A DNA stretch of 64,000 bases, taken from the NCBI RefSeq assembly GCF_025517535.1, contig NZ_JAOPKC010000003.1:1-64000 (forward strand). Direction: 5' to 3'. A program made the translations under genes and the position numbers. This stretch comes from Halapricum hydrolyticum. GTDB lineage: Archaea > Halobacteriota > Halobacteria > Halobacteriales > Haloarculaceae. How positions within the stretch are numbered: the first letter of the stretch is position 1; the number at the start of each line of letters is the position of its first letter. Positions 55,218 through 63,781 of this stretch are shown here, piece after piece. The notes beneath the pieces were generated by a model. That model made no database searches, had not been told where the DNA came from, and saw only the letters and a program-made list of their open reading frames with translations.

Positions 55218-56651
55218 CTATTCGGTAATCTTGAACGCCATGTGCAGACCCGGGAGCGGTCGGACGGGGTGGTTGTCCAGATACGAGAGGTGTGGGATCA
55301 ACTCGAAGTTCGGCTCGTCTTCCTGGACGTCGAAGAGGCTGGGGTAGACGTCGATGAAGTGCCAGCCGGGTTCGCCGGCCGCGCGCAGCACCGTCTCGTT
55401 GATCTTGGCCTCGAGGCCACAGATGTATCCCAGCGGCTTGTTGTCGTACAGGAAGTAGTAGGCGTTCTCGTAGATGGGCCAGCCGATACCGGAGAGCGCG
55501 ATCTCGATCTCCGTTCCCGCGGGGCCGCTCGTCGGCGTTATCTCAGTGATCTCGGGCTGGAGCATGAAGCCGGTGACAGCGACCGACTCGCCGTCGATCA
55601 TCGCGGTGATGGGGCGGGTCGCACCGCGGTCTTTCGGGATCTCGAATTCGATCTGGAAGGAGCCGTCCTCGTCGGTCTCGACGGAGGGGAGCACACCCGG
55701 AACCGGCTCGGGCGTGATCGGGATGTCCTTCACGCGATGCCCTTCGTGGGTGTGCCAGACCAGATCGACCTGCTGCTCTGGCGGGAACCCGCGACCAGAG
55801 ATGACCGTGTCAGTGCCGGGCTGGCCGCTCTGGGGCGTAATTTCCAGTTCGGCCTCGGTCTCGCGGTCGGGCTCGGGCATGTGGGCCGCCAGGGGCGCCT
55901 CGTCGAACGTCGACTCGACCCACGCCGTCTCCGGCTCGCTTTCGGGCTCGGTCACCTCGACCGACCAGGCGTACTGGCGGCCACCGGCGACCTCGCCGAA
56001 CGGCGACTGCGTGTTGTTCTGGAGGAACGGTACGCCCCGGTAGTTGCGCCAGACCTGGATCTCGTGAGACCCGACCGGGCCGACTGCCCGGACCCGCGCA
56101 GTCGCAGTCCCGCGGTTGATCACGCCGGTCATGAAGCCCATCGTCCCGTTGTCCCAGGCGATCTGGTAGTTGTTCTCAAGGACGTTCGGGCCGATGCCGT
56201 AGCCCGTGATCGTGAAAAAGTCCCCGAGCGGGGCTTCGGTGCGATCGAGTTCGAACCACGGCGTGATCGCGATCGTCGTCTTCGCCAGCGGCGGTCCGTC
56301 CTCGTCTGTTCGGACTTCGATCGTGTGTTCGCCGCCGTAATCCTCCGGAATCTCCCAGTCTCGCTCGAAGCGGCCGTCCTCGTCGGTCGTCGCGGTGAAC
56401 GCCTCGACCGTTCGCGGGCGATACTGTGCGCCGACGACCTCGTTGGCCTTCAGGATCCCCCACCGCCCTTCGACGGTCTTCCAGAAGACGTCGACCTCCG
56501 TGTTCGCGGGGAGGTTCAGCCCACGAAGTGTGATCGTGTCACCGACGTACGCCTCCTCGTCGCTCGCGACGAGTGTTCCCGAAGCAGTCTGGTCCTCCCG
56601 GCGCTCCTGTAGCCTGTCTCTGACTTCTGAAGACAGTCGATCGTCTGCCAT
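55218..56651 (-). CDS. Large protein with repeated beta-sandwich (TIG/IPT-like) domains
   Basis: A 477-residue protein without a visible signal peptide (MADDRLSSEVRDRLQERRED). It appears to have four beta-sandwich repeats. Two similar ones are EAYVGDTITLRGLNLPANTEVDVFW (about 35-120) and SGQPGTDTVISGRGFPPEQQVDLVW (about 270-365). Two others are APLGDFFTITGYGIGPNVLENNYQIAWDN (about 140-215) and SGPAGTEIEIALSGIGWPIYENAYYFLYDN (about 385-470). The pattern is thus A-B-A-B. Such folds bind partners or sugars. It opens the gene run leading to the ABC permease. I recognise no family with a known role. Confidence 0.7.
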   Translation of the reverse strand: MADDRLSSEVRDRLQERREDQTASGTLVASDEEAYVGDTITLRGLNLPANTEVDVFWKTVEGRWGILKANEVVGAQYRPRTVEAFTATTDEDGRFERDWEIPEDYGGEHTIEVRTDEDGPPLAKTTIAITPWFELDRTEAPLGDFFTITGYGIGPNVLENNYQIAWDNGTMGFMTGVINRGTATARVRAVGPVGSHEIQVWRNYRGVPFLQNNTQSPFGEVAGGRQYAWSVEVTEPESEPETAWVESTFDEAPLAAHMPEPDRETEAELEITPQSGQPGTDTVISGRGFPPEQQVDLVWHTHEGHRVKDIPITPEPVPGVLPSVETDEDGSFQIEFEIPKDRGATRPITAMIDGESVAVTGFMLQPEITEITPTSGPAGTEIEIALSGIGWPIYENAYYFLYDNKPLGYICGLEAKINETVLRAAGEPGWHFIDVYPSLFDVQEDEPNFELIPHLSYLDNHPVRPLPGLHMAFKITE

Positions 56652-56730
56652 GCCTGGCTATATTGACACCGCACGCAAAACGGTTCGGCTGTAATATAAA
56701 GCAGTTTAAGCGGAACGCGAGCGGACTCGT

Positions 56731-57102
56731 TCAGACCGTCTCGGTCTCCTGGATCTGTGTCGCGCCGAGGATCGCGGACATGATCTTCCCCTCTGCGGCC
56801 CGCAGTCGCTGTGACGCCGCCGATTTCGAGATCCCGAGCGCGTCGGCGATGTCCGCGAGATTGCCGCCCCGCTGGGTGGAGTAGTGTCCGAGCTCGTGTG
56901 CGACCTCCAGCGCCTCCCACTGCTTTTCAGTGACGTCGCTGACGTCGATAGACAGGCAGTTTACGTCTTCGCGCGAGGGGTCGACGATCGAGATCATCTT
57001 CACGCTCGACTCCAACTGAGAGTACTCGCGGACGACGTGCCGCAGGACTGACCGGTCTTCGACCTTCAACGTCACGAATAGCGGGTAATTCGAGTCAGTC
57101 AT
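56731..57102 (-). CDS. Small HTH_10 (Bat-like) transcription regulator
   Basis: A 123-residue regulator. The N-terminal half is a small ligand-type domain (MTDSNYPLFVTLKVEDRSVL). The C-terminal half has the bacterio-opsin-activator HTH (ADIADALGISKSAASQRLRAAEGKIM), preceded by VTEKQWEALEVAHELGHYSTQRGG. ATG 57102 was chosen over ATG 57117. It lies 79 nt upstream of the TIG-like protein gene on the same strand, so it likely regulates that operon. A second, longer regulator of the same family lies upstream. HTH_10 proteins such as DmsR and Bat act in oxygen-dependent redox control. Confidence 0.88.
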   Translation of the reverse strand: MTDSNYPLFVTLKVEDRSVLRHVVREYSQLESSVKMISIVDPSREDVNCLSIDVSDVTEKQWEALEVAHELGHYSTQRGGNLADIADALGISKSAASQRLRAAEGKIMSAILGATQIQETETV

Positions 57103-57339
57103 TGCACTTCCCGGCACCTCCCGGCCGTTTCCCCGCGCGTCGCCGCTGGTGGCTACTCGAACCCGTCCTCGTCATCTGACCCGCGCCAGTCGACCCCGCG
57201 AACTGGCTGGATACCGTATACCTGCTCATGGGAATACGTCTGTGCGACACCAGCGAGAAGATTCACCTTCATTTTACACTGTTTCAAGTACTGTCTCTGG
57301 CAAAAACCCTTCCCGAGTGACAGGTGTTCCGAAGGAAAC

Positions 57340-58014
57340 TCAGTCCACAGACCAGTGATCGACGAGCTTGTGAATCAGTTTCGACTCGATCGATTTGAGC
57401 CGCTGGGAGACGGCCGACTTCGAGATGCCGAGCCGGTCGGCCAGGACTTCCAGATCTGCTTTGCGGGGCGTTTCGTAGTACCCCTCTTCGACGGCGACCA
57501 TGAGCGCCTCGCGCTGTTTATCGGTGATGTCGGTAACGTCCATGACGATCGACTCGTTGCCTTTGACGTTCGACTGGGTGATGCCGTAGACGTCGACGCT
57601 GGAGCCTCCCTCGCGGAGCCGGCTGACGAGTTCGCGTAGCGTCTCGCGGTCGGGCAACAGCACGGAGACGACGATCCGGTTGCCCTGAACGCGCTCGATG
57701 GAGGGCACGCAGTCGACCTCGTGAAAGACGAGACAGAAACAGCCGGTCTCGACCTCGGACCGGACGTACCGGTCGGAGAACACGCCCTCGTCTTCCTCGA
57801 CGACCTTGGTGTTGCACGTCCCGTCTTCGAGGTCGCTGTTCCCCGCGGACCGCGAGAACGTGAGGTTGTGATCCTCGATATCGATGTTGTCGGCTTCGCT
57901 TACGACCACGCAGTCGGCTTCCGGCGGTGGTTCGACCGCCAGCGTCGCCGTGATTGGCGGTCCATCGGGCATGGCTGTGCCCTGTGATTCGTCCGATATA
58001 CTCTCGGAGCCCAT
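57340..58014 (-). CDS. HTH_10 (Bat-like) transcription regulator with a bacterioopsin-activator N-domain
   Basis: A 224-residue protein. The first 150 residues have the GAF/HTH-associated sensor pattern (ITATLAVEPPPEADCVVVSE, CFCLVFHEVDCVPSIERVQG). The C-terminal HTH is VLADRLGISKSAVSQRLKSIES, preceded by ITDKQREALMVAVEEGYYETPRKA. Cysteines near residues 35, 67, 92 and 94 might sense redox state, which is speculation. Its promoter carries a perfect 9-bp inverted repeat (58024-58059) around the TATA box, suggesting self-control. It is the outermost gene of the redox/ABC region. Confidence 0.88.
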   Translation of the reverse strand: MGSESISDESQGTAMPDGPPITATLAVEPPPEADCVVVSEADNIDIEDHNLTFSRSAGNSDLEDGTCNTKVVEEDEGVFSDRYVRSEVETGCFCLVFHEVDCVPSIERVQGNRIVVSVLLPDRETLRELVSRLREGGSSVDVYGITQSNVKGNESIVMDVTDITDKQREALMVAVEEGYYETPRKADLEVLADRLGISKSAVSQRLKSIESKLIHKLVDHWSVD

Positions 58015-58023
58015 GGTTCGAGT

Positions 58024-58059
58024 AAAGAACGTTTAGTAGCCTTCATATATACGTTCTTT
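58024..58059 (-). promoter_or_regulatory. Promoter of the HTH_10 gene flanked by a perfect inverted repeat
   Basis: AAAGAACGT (58024-58032) and ACGTTCTTT (58051-58059) are perfect complements 18 nt apart. The minus-strand TATA box ATATATG lies at about 58044-58050, about 30 nt from ATG 58014. The arms thus sit just upstream of TATA and near the transcription start. Confidence 0.6.
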
Positions 58060-58088
58060 CCTGCCGGCGTTCGCTACTGGTACCGGTG

Positions 58089-58156
58089 ACAAAACCCGTA
58101 ATTGATTTTCGTTTCGCGCGTGGTTTTGTACTATCTTTACACGATTGTACGAAACG
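58089..58156. repeat. Nested inverted repeats in the intergenic region beside the HTH_10 gene
   Basis: ACAAAACC (58089-58096) pairs with GGTTTTGT (58122-58129). CGTTTCG (58110-58116) pairs with CGAAACG (58150-58156). GTTTTGTAC (58123-58131) pairs with GTACGAAAC (58147-58155) with one mismatch. These can be rival hairpins or protein-binding sites; the role is unknown. Confidence 0.45.
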
Positions 58157-58225
58157 CTCCCTCCGATCGTTTCCGACTGCGAACGGCCGATACGATCGCG
58201 TAGCCGCGTCGTTCCGCGACCGTGG

Positions 58226-58933
58226 CTACCGCAGTTCGGAGATCGTCACGAGTGCATCGGCGGCTTCGTTCGCAGCCTCGAGTGATTCGCGAGCGCGTCG
58301 CGGATCGTCGGCCTGTTCGGCTTCGCGAGCGAACCGGAGCAGGCTCCGGCGCAGCGACGCCCTGGCCTGCTCGAGGTCGTCGCTTCCGTCGGCGGTCGAC
58401 TCGCGCTCGAACTCCTCGCGGCGGGCTGGCGGATCCGGACGGCGCAACTCCTCGCCTGGACTCCGGTCGCGGTCGGGAACGCTCGGCCGCTCGCGACGCT
58501 CGGGTAACTCCGACGCTTCACGCCGATCCGGTCCCGTCGGACTGTCGTCCGCGTCCGGGGCCTCCCCGGCGGTGTCGCTCTCGGCACCGTCCTCCGGAGC
58601 TGTTTCCGCCGCGGACTCGGCTGTCGGTTCTGTGTCGCTTGCCGCCGTGGACTCGGCTGCTGGCTCGGATCCACCCTCGTCCGTCTCGGCCGCGCTGGCG
58701 CCGTCATCGATCTTCGTGCCGTCCTCCGCGACGACTTCTTCGCAGGTCGGACAGAACAGCTGCCCCTCGTACCGGAAGATCGGATCGCCACACGTCTCAC
58801 AGTGGACGTTCGTCATCGTCGCGCCTTTCAATAGGAGTTCGCTCATCCGCTCGGTCGCCTCCCGCTTTTGCTCGTCGCGCTCGTACTGTTCGCGGAGCCG
58901 TTCGCGCTCGGCTTCCTCGTCGAAATCGCTCAT
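58226..58933 (-). CDS. Sjogren's syndrome/scleroderma autoantigen 1-like zinc-ribbon protein
   Basis: A 235-residue protein. A charged helix (MSDFDEEAERERLREQYERD) and MSELLLKGATMTNVHCETCGDPIFRYEGQL are followed by FCPTCEEV, forming a four-cysteine zinc ribbon near residue 60. This matches the archaeal SSSCA1-like (UPF0148) family. A disordered Ala/Glu/Asp-rich middle (about 75-150) and a helical C-terminus (LEQARASLRRSLLRFAREAE) follow. ATG 58933 replaces a longer upstream frame that reads through Arg-rich sequence. The function of the family is unknown. A 35-codon frame precedes it. Confidence 0.85.
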   Translation of the reverse strand: MSDFDEEAERERLREQYERDEQKREATERMSELLLKGATMTNVHCETCGDPIFRYEGQLFCPTCEEVVAEDGTKIDDGASAAETDEGGSEPAAESTAASDTEPTAESAAETAPEDGAESDTAGEAPDADDSPTGPDRREASELPERRERPSVPDRDRSPGEELRRPDPPARREEFERESTADGSDDLEQARASLRRSLLRFAREAEQADDPRRARESLEAANEAADALVTISELR

Positions 58934-59004
58934 ACGCGAGTGTTCGACGCCGATGCCGAAAAAAGACGCGGGCCAGCGCCGTCCGACCCGCGACGCTGGT
59001 TCGG

Positions 59005-59112
59005 TCACTCCCGGGCGGATCGCTCGTCCGACCGACGAGCGGCTGTTTCGTCGGCGATCCGCTCGTCGAGCAGCGACGCCCACTCCTCGACGTGTGTGTG
59101 TCGCTCTCTCAT
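59005..59112 (-). CDS. Possible 35-aa small protein
   Basis: ATG 59112 to TGA 59005 encodes MRERHTHVEEWASLLDERIA, then DETAARRSDERSARE. The acidic-basic helix with Trp looks protein-like. An AT-rich minus-strand promoter candidate (ATTATGAATG, about 59130-59139) lies about 25 nt before the ATG. It is the first frame behind that promoter, and the zinc-ribbon gene starts 71 nt after its stop. Confidence 0.4.
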   Translation of the reverse strand: MRERHTHVEEWASLLDERIADETAARRSDERSARE

Positions 59113-59210
59113 GGATGAAACATCTACGGCATTCATAATAGTCGTTTATATCGGCCAGCGAGGCTGCTTCGACGCTTTTTCGTACGGTAGGAACGACGCG
59201 GTGGACAGAG

Positions 59211-60749
59211 ATGGGAGACAGCGAGTCCGACGCGCTCGTCGAGTACGGGATCGAAGATCGACCGCCACTCGGACGGTCGATCCTGCTAGGAGCACAGCAC
59301 TACCTGACGATGATCGGGGCGAACATCGCCGTTCCGCTGTTGCTGGCGAGCGCGATGGGAATGCCGACGGACGTCACCGCGAAGTTCATCGGCACGTTCT
59401 TCGTCGTCAGCGGGATCGCGACGCTTGCCCAGACCACGTTCGGCAACCGATATCCGATCGTTCAGGGGGCGCCTTTCTCGATGCTCGCACCCGGTCTCGC
59501 TATCGTCACGACCGAGGTCGCCGTCTCCGGACTGCCGGCCTGGAACGCGAAGCTGCTCTTCCTGCAGGGCGCGATCATCACCGCTGCCATCGTCGAGATC
59601 GCGATCGGATATTTCGGGCTCGTCGGCAAGATCCGGGAGTACCTCTCGCCGGTCGTCGTCGCCCCGGTCGTCGCGCTGATCGGGCTGTCGCTGTTCTCCG
59701 CTCCGCAGGTCACGCAGGCGGCCAACAACTGGTACCTCCTGTTGCTCACGCTCGGGTTGATCGTGCTGTTCTCGCAGTATCTCGACCGACGTTCGCCTGT
59801 GTTCGCGCTGTTTCCGGTCCTGTTGGGGATCGCTGCCGCGTGGATCATCGCGGCAGTGGCTTCGGCGACGGGCCTCATTCCGGCCGGCGACCCCGGCTTT
59901 ATCGATTTCGAGCGGGTCACTGACGTCGAATCGCTCCTGTACGTCCCGCTGCCGTTCCAGTGGGGGATGCCGATGTTCAAAGCCTCCTTCGCCGTCGGGA
60001 TGTTCGCCGGGGTGCTGGCGTCGATCATCGAGTCGTTCGCCGACTACCACGCCGTCGCCCGCATCTCCGGCGTTGGCGCGCCCTCCAAACGCCGGATCAA
60101 CCACGGCATCGGGATGGAAGGGCTGGCAAACGTCTTCTCCGGCGTGATGGGGACCGGGGGATCGACCTCGTATTCGGAGAACATCGGCGCGATCGGGTTG
60201 ACCGGCGTCGCCTCCCGGTTCGTCGTCCAGGTCGGTGCCGTCGTGATGCTCGTCGTCGGCGTCGTCCCGTTTTTCGGCCAGCTCATCGCCACGATCCCGG
60301 ATCCGATCGTCGGCGGACTCTACGTCGCCATGTTCGGCCAGATCGTCGCCGTCGGTCTCGCGAACCTGAAGTACGTCGACCTGGACTCCTCGCGCAACCT
60401 CTTCATCGTCGGGATCGCGCTGTTCGCCGGGATGGCGATCCCGCAGTACATCGGCGGGCTCGAAGGGTACTCGGCGCTCCAGACCGGACTCGCGAACGTC
60501 CCGCTGTTCGGATCGATCCTCGGCACCGAGGTCGTCGCCCGGACGGTGTTCATCGTGGGTGGGGTCGAGATGGCAGTCGGCGGCTTCATCGCGCTCGTGC
60601 TGGACAACACGATCCCCGGTACGCGCGAGGAGCGCGGCTTGACCGACTGGGCGAGACTCGCGGAGGACGAGGGCGACTTCGACTCCGCGCTCGACCGCGC
60701 CCGCGACCGCTGGTCCCGCGAGTCGCCGCCGATGTCCGGCGACGACTGA
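59211..60749 (+). CDS. NCS2 uracil/xanthine permease
   Basis: A 512-residue transporter with about 14 helices. It has the NCS2 pattern LGAQHYLTMIGANIAVPLLLASAMG near the start, QGAPFSMLAPGLAI, and GMFAGVLASIIESFADYHAVARI with the conserved Glu in ESFADY. NVFSGVMGTGGSTSYSENIGAIGLTGV is the substrate-binding signature. It imports uracil, xanthine or uric acid with protons or sodium. ATG 59211 lies 62 nt after GTTTATATCGG, possibly its TATA box. The tail after residue 480 is acidic. The position beside the Cdc6 gene has no known meaning. Confidence 0.93.
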   Translation: MGDSESDALVEYGIEDRPPLGRSILLGAQHYLTMIGANIAVPLLLASAMGMPTDVTAKFIGTFFVVSGIATLAQTTFGNRYPIVQGAPFSMLAPGLAIVTTEVAVSGLPAWNAKLLFLQGAIITAAIVEIAIGYFGLVGKIREYLSPVVVAPVVALIGLSLFSAPQVTQAANNWYLLLLTLGLIVLFSQYLDRRSPVFALFPVLLGIAAAWIIAAVASATGLIPAGDPGFIDFERVTDVESLLYVPLPFQWGMPMFKASFAVGMFAGVLASIIESFADYHAVARISGVGAPSKRRINHGIGMEGLANVFSGVMGTGGSTSYSENIGAIGLTGVASRFVVQVGAVVMLVVGVVPFFGQLIATIPDPIVGGLYVAMFGQIVAVGLANLKYVDLDSSRNLFIVGIALFAGMAIPQYIGGLEGYSALQTGLANVPLFGSILGTEVVARTVFIVGGVEMAVGGFIALVLDNTIPGTREERGLTDWARLAEDEGDFDSALDRARDRWSRESPPMSGDD

Positions 60750-60848
60750 TCTTCCCTCTGCTCCGATACCCGCCGTGAGACGCCTGTCAGACGCTCTTCT
60801 CCCAATCCTGGCCAAGAGTTAAGTGCTCCGGGAAGCTCGGTGAAAGTG

Positions 60849-61976
60849 ATGAGCGACGACCCCGAAGAGGGGATGCTGTCCTGGGACGAGTCGGTGTTTC
60901 GCGACGAGCACGTCTTCGAGATAGACCACGTCCCCGAAACCTTCCGCCATCGCGACAGCCAGATGGAGAGCCTGAAGTACGCGCTCCGACCTGCCGTCCG
61001 GGGATCGCGGCCGCTGAACGTCATCGCTCGCGGTCCGCCCGGGACCGGCAAGACGACCGCAGTCCAGAAGCTGTTCTCCGAGTTGCGCGCCCAGACAGAC
61101 GTCAACGTCGCTCGCGTCAACTGCCAGGTCGACTCGACGCGGTATTCGGTCTTCTCGCGGCTGTTCGAACACGTCTTCGAGTACGAACCGCCCGCTAGCG
61201 GGATCTCGTTCAAGAAGCTGTTCGGCCAGATCACCGACAAACTCGTCGAGGAAGACGAGGTGCTGGCGGTGGCGCTGGACGACGTGAACTACCTCTTTTA
61301 CGAGGGCGAAGCCAGCGAAACGCTGTACTCGCTCCTTCGCGCACACGAAGCCCACAGTGGCGCGAAGATCGGCGTCATCGTCATCTCCTCGGACCTGGAT
61401 CTGGACGTGATCGAGGCACTCGACAGCCGCGTCCAGAGCGTCTTCCGGCCGGAAGAGGTCTACTTCAACAAGTACGGCGAGCGCGAAATCGTCGACATCC
61501 TCCAGGAGCGCGTCGAACGCGGCTTCCACGAGGACGCTGTCGGCCCGACAGTGCTGGACCGGGTGGCCGAGTTGACCGCCGAGCAGGGTGGCGACCTGCG
61601 CGTCGGCATCGACCTCCTTCGGCGGGCGGGCATGCACGCCGAGATGCGCGCCAGCCGGATCGTCGAACGCGAAGACGTCGAGGAGGCGTACGACAAGTCC
61701 AAATACGTCCACCTCTCGCGGCACCTCCGCGGACTCTCGGACTCCGAGCAGGCGCTGGTCGAGGTGCTGGCCGAGGAGCAGGGCGGTCGCGCCGGCGACA
61801 TCTATGAGGCGTTTCACGACCGGTCGGATCTGGGCTACACCCGCTACTCGGAGATCATCAACAAGCTCGACCAGCTGGACATCATCGACGCCGAGTACAC
61901 CAGCGTCGACGGCCGCGGCCGGTCGCGGGACCTGACGCTGAAATACGACGCTGAAGCCGTATTAGAGCGGCTGTGA
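60849..61976 (+). CDS. orc/cdc6: Orc1/Cdc6-type replication initiator
   Basis: A 375-residue AAA+ protein with Walker A IARGPPGTGKTTAVQKL, Walker B VLAVALDDVNYLF (DDVN rather than the usual DExD), sensor 1 IVISSDLDLDVIEALDSRVQSVF and sensor 2 GGDLRVGIDLLRRAG. A C-terminal winged helix (DIYEAFHDRSDLGYTRYSEIINKLDQLDII) follows. Haloarchaea carry many orc paralogs; only some sit at origins. I see no ORB-type repeats or AT-rich unwinding element on either side, so this one may not mark an origin. ATG 60849 was chosen over GTG 60840. Confidence 0.92.
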   Translation: MSDDPEEGMLSWDESVFRDEHVFEIDHVPETFRHRDSQMESLKYALRPAVRGSRPLNVIARGPPGTGKTTAVQKLFSELRAQTDVNVARVNCQVDSTRYSVFSRLFEHVFEYEPPASGISFKKLFGQITDKLVEEDEVLAVALDDVNYLFYEGEASETLYSLLRAHEAHSGAKIGVIVISSDLDLDVIEALDSRVQSVFRPEEVYFNKYGEREIVDILQERVERGFHEDAVGPTVLDRVAELTAEQGGDLRVGIDLLRRAGMHAEMRASRIVEREDVEEAYDKSKYVHLSRHLRGLSDSEQALVEVLAEEQGGRAGDIYEAFHDRSDLGYTRYSEIINKLDQLDIIDAEYTSVDGRGRSRDLTLKYDAEAVLERL

Positions 61977-62105
61977 TGCCGTTCCGTCCCTCCGTCCGCG
62001 AAACTCTGTAATCGATCCTCGAACGCCAGTGTGGGCACGAACCGTCCGATCGGTCTCACCGCCGGTCAAGCCGTCTGCTCGGATCGATCCGTGGCAGGGC
62101 CACGC

Positions 62106-63572
62106 TCAGTCGTCAGCCGGCTTCGGATCGGTCCCGAGGTCGATCCCGAGCGTGTCCTCGACGACGTCGCCGTGTTTCCAGGCCCCGCGACGGAACCACA
62201 GCAACGCGATGACAGCGCCGGCGACGTTCGAGACCGCGAAGGCCGTCCAGACCCCTTCCTGGCCGATCGTACCTGCACCGAACCAGGCGATCGGCAGACG
62301 GATCAGCCACAGCATGACGACGGTGACTGCCGCTGCGGTGAGCGTCCCGCCGGTCCCGCGGAACCCGCCGACGTACGCCCGCATGATGCCGATGAACCCG
62401 AAGGAGGGGGCAGCATACCGCAGGAAGGTCGATCCGGGCTCGATCACCGCTGGATCGCCGGTGAACACGCCGATGATCGGCTCCGCGAAGACGAACGCCA
62501 CGACGCCCATGGCCGTGAGGACGACGAACAGCACCCGGGCTGCGAAGTTGTTCGTCGCCTCGGCGCGGTCCGTGCGGTCGGCACCGACGTTCTGACCGGT
62601 CATCGTTTCCACGCCCTGCGAGACCGCGATGGCAGGCAGGAAGACGATCGAGTTGACGCGAGCGACGACGCCGAAACCCGCGACGACTCCGTTGGCGAAC
62701 TGGCCGACGATGAACAACATCACCGTCACCGACAGTGCTCTGCCCGTGACCTCGATCGAGCCGGGGACGCCGATCCGCAACAGCTTGCGCCAGTAGCGCA
62801 GGTCGGGGCGCATTTCCGAGCGGTGGATCTCGACGCCGTAGGTCCCCCGGAACATGATCGCCAGACCGACGACCATCGCCAGTCCGCGGGAGGCGACCGT
62901 CGCGACGGCCGCACCGGTGATACCCAACTCCGGGACCGGTCCCCAGCCGAAGATGACGAACGGGTCGATCGCGATGTTGATCACGACCGAGCCGAACATC
63001 ACCAGCATCGGTGTGACGGTATCGCCGTACCCGCGCATGAGCGAGATGAACACCGCGAACCCGAACATGAAGGGCATCCCCAGGGCGATGACGCGCATGT
63101 AGTCAGCGGCCAGGGGACGAACGGCTGGCCCGGCACCGAGCAACCCCAGGATCGGCTCGACGACCGCGTACCCTGCCAGCCCCAGCCCGAGCGAGACCGT
63201 CAGCGAGAACACGACCGTCTGGGAGGCCGCGAACTCCGCTCCGGCTTCGTCGTCGGCACCGACGTTCTGGGCGACCAGCACGCTGCCGGCGATGGCCAGC
63301 CCCATCGCCATCGCGAACATCAGAAACACCAGCGGGAACGAAAACGTGATCGCGGTCAGCGCCGCGGTGCTGTAGCGACCGACCCAGAAGGTGTCCGTGA
63401 GGTTGTAGGCCGTCTGCAGCAGGTTCGTGACGATGATCGGCAGCGACAGGTAGAACAGCGGCCACGCGATCCCGCCGCTGGTCAGGTCCAGGTCGTCCGG
63501 GTCCCTGAACACCTGGCCGATGCGCTCGCGAACCCCGGAGAGCCGCCGCGTCACGCTTCTCGCGACGCTCAT
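62106..63572 (-). CDS. MATE-family multidrug efflux transporter
   Basis: A 488-residue, 12-helix protein of the MATE/DinF type with two homologous halves. The first begins ITSGGIAWPLFYLSLPIIVTNLLQTAYNLTDTFWVGRYSTAALTAITF (residues 29 on). The second begins LLRIGVPGSIEVTGRALSVTVMLFIVGQF. MATE carriers export cationic drugs using Na+ or H+. A GGAGGTG ribosome site lies about 8 nt before ATG 63572, so the mRNA has a leader. A palindromic operator candidate (63646-63663) lies about 75 nt upstream. Confidence 0.93.
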   Translation of the reverse strand: MSVARSVTRRLSGVRERIGQVFRDPDDLDLTSGGIAWPLFYLSLPIIVTNLLQTAYNLTDTFWVGRYSTAALTAITFSFPLVFLMFAMAMGLAIAGSVLVAQNVGADDEAGAEFAASQTVVFSLTVSLGLGLAGYAVVEPILGLLGAGPAVRPLAADYMRVIALGMPFMFGFAVFISLMRGYGDTVTPMLVMFGSVVINIAIDPFVIFGWGPVPELGITGAAVATVASRGLAMVVGLAIMFRGTYGVEIHRSEMRPDLRYWRKLLRIGVPGSIEVTGRALSVTVMLFIVGQFANGVVAGFGVVARVNSIVFLPAIAVSQGVETMTGQNVGADRTDRAEATNNFAARVLFVVLTAMGVVAFVFAEPIIGVFTGDPAVIEPGSTFLRYAAPSFGFIGIMRAYVGGFRGTGGTLTAAAVTVVMLWLIRLPIAWFGAGTIGQEGVWTAFAVSNVAGAVIALLWFRRGAWKHGDVVEDTLGIDLGTDPKPADD

Positions 63573-63645
63573 CGGAGCGACACCTCCGGGTGACGAACAA
63601 CTGCGCGAGTTGACACTGCGGGGACCATCGTGACCGTACCAACAC

Positions 63646-63663
63646 TGACTGACCAGTTAGTCA
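63646..63663 (-). promoter_or_regulatory. Candidate TetR-type operator of the MATE gene
   Basis: TGACTGACCAGTTAGTCA is an inverted repeat (TGACT...AGTCA) of the TGACTGAC-type sequence bound by many TetR/AcrR repressors. A related half-site, TAGTTAGACAGGTAGTCA, follows at about 63675-63692. No tetR gene is within the window; the right neighbour is cut by the edge. Confidence 0.45.
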
Positions 63664-63781
63664 AGAACCTTCCGGTAGTTAGACAGGTAGTCACACAGTA
63701 CCACTGGTCTTTTTCCGACGGAGACTCGACACGAGGAAAACCGACGGAAGGCCGGTTGATTGTGAGTCGGCGGCTGGTTCG

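Noticed and set aside
60750..60848. Replication origin next to the Orc1/Cdc6 gene
   Set aside because: No ORB-like repeats or AT-rich unwinding region are seen before or after the gene, and haloarchaea have many orc genes away from origins.
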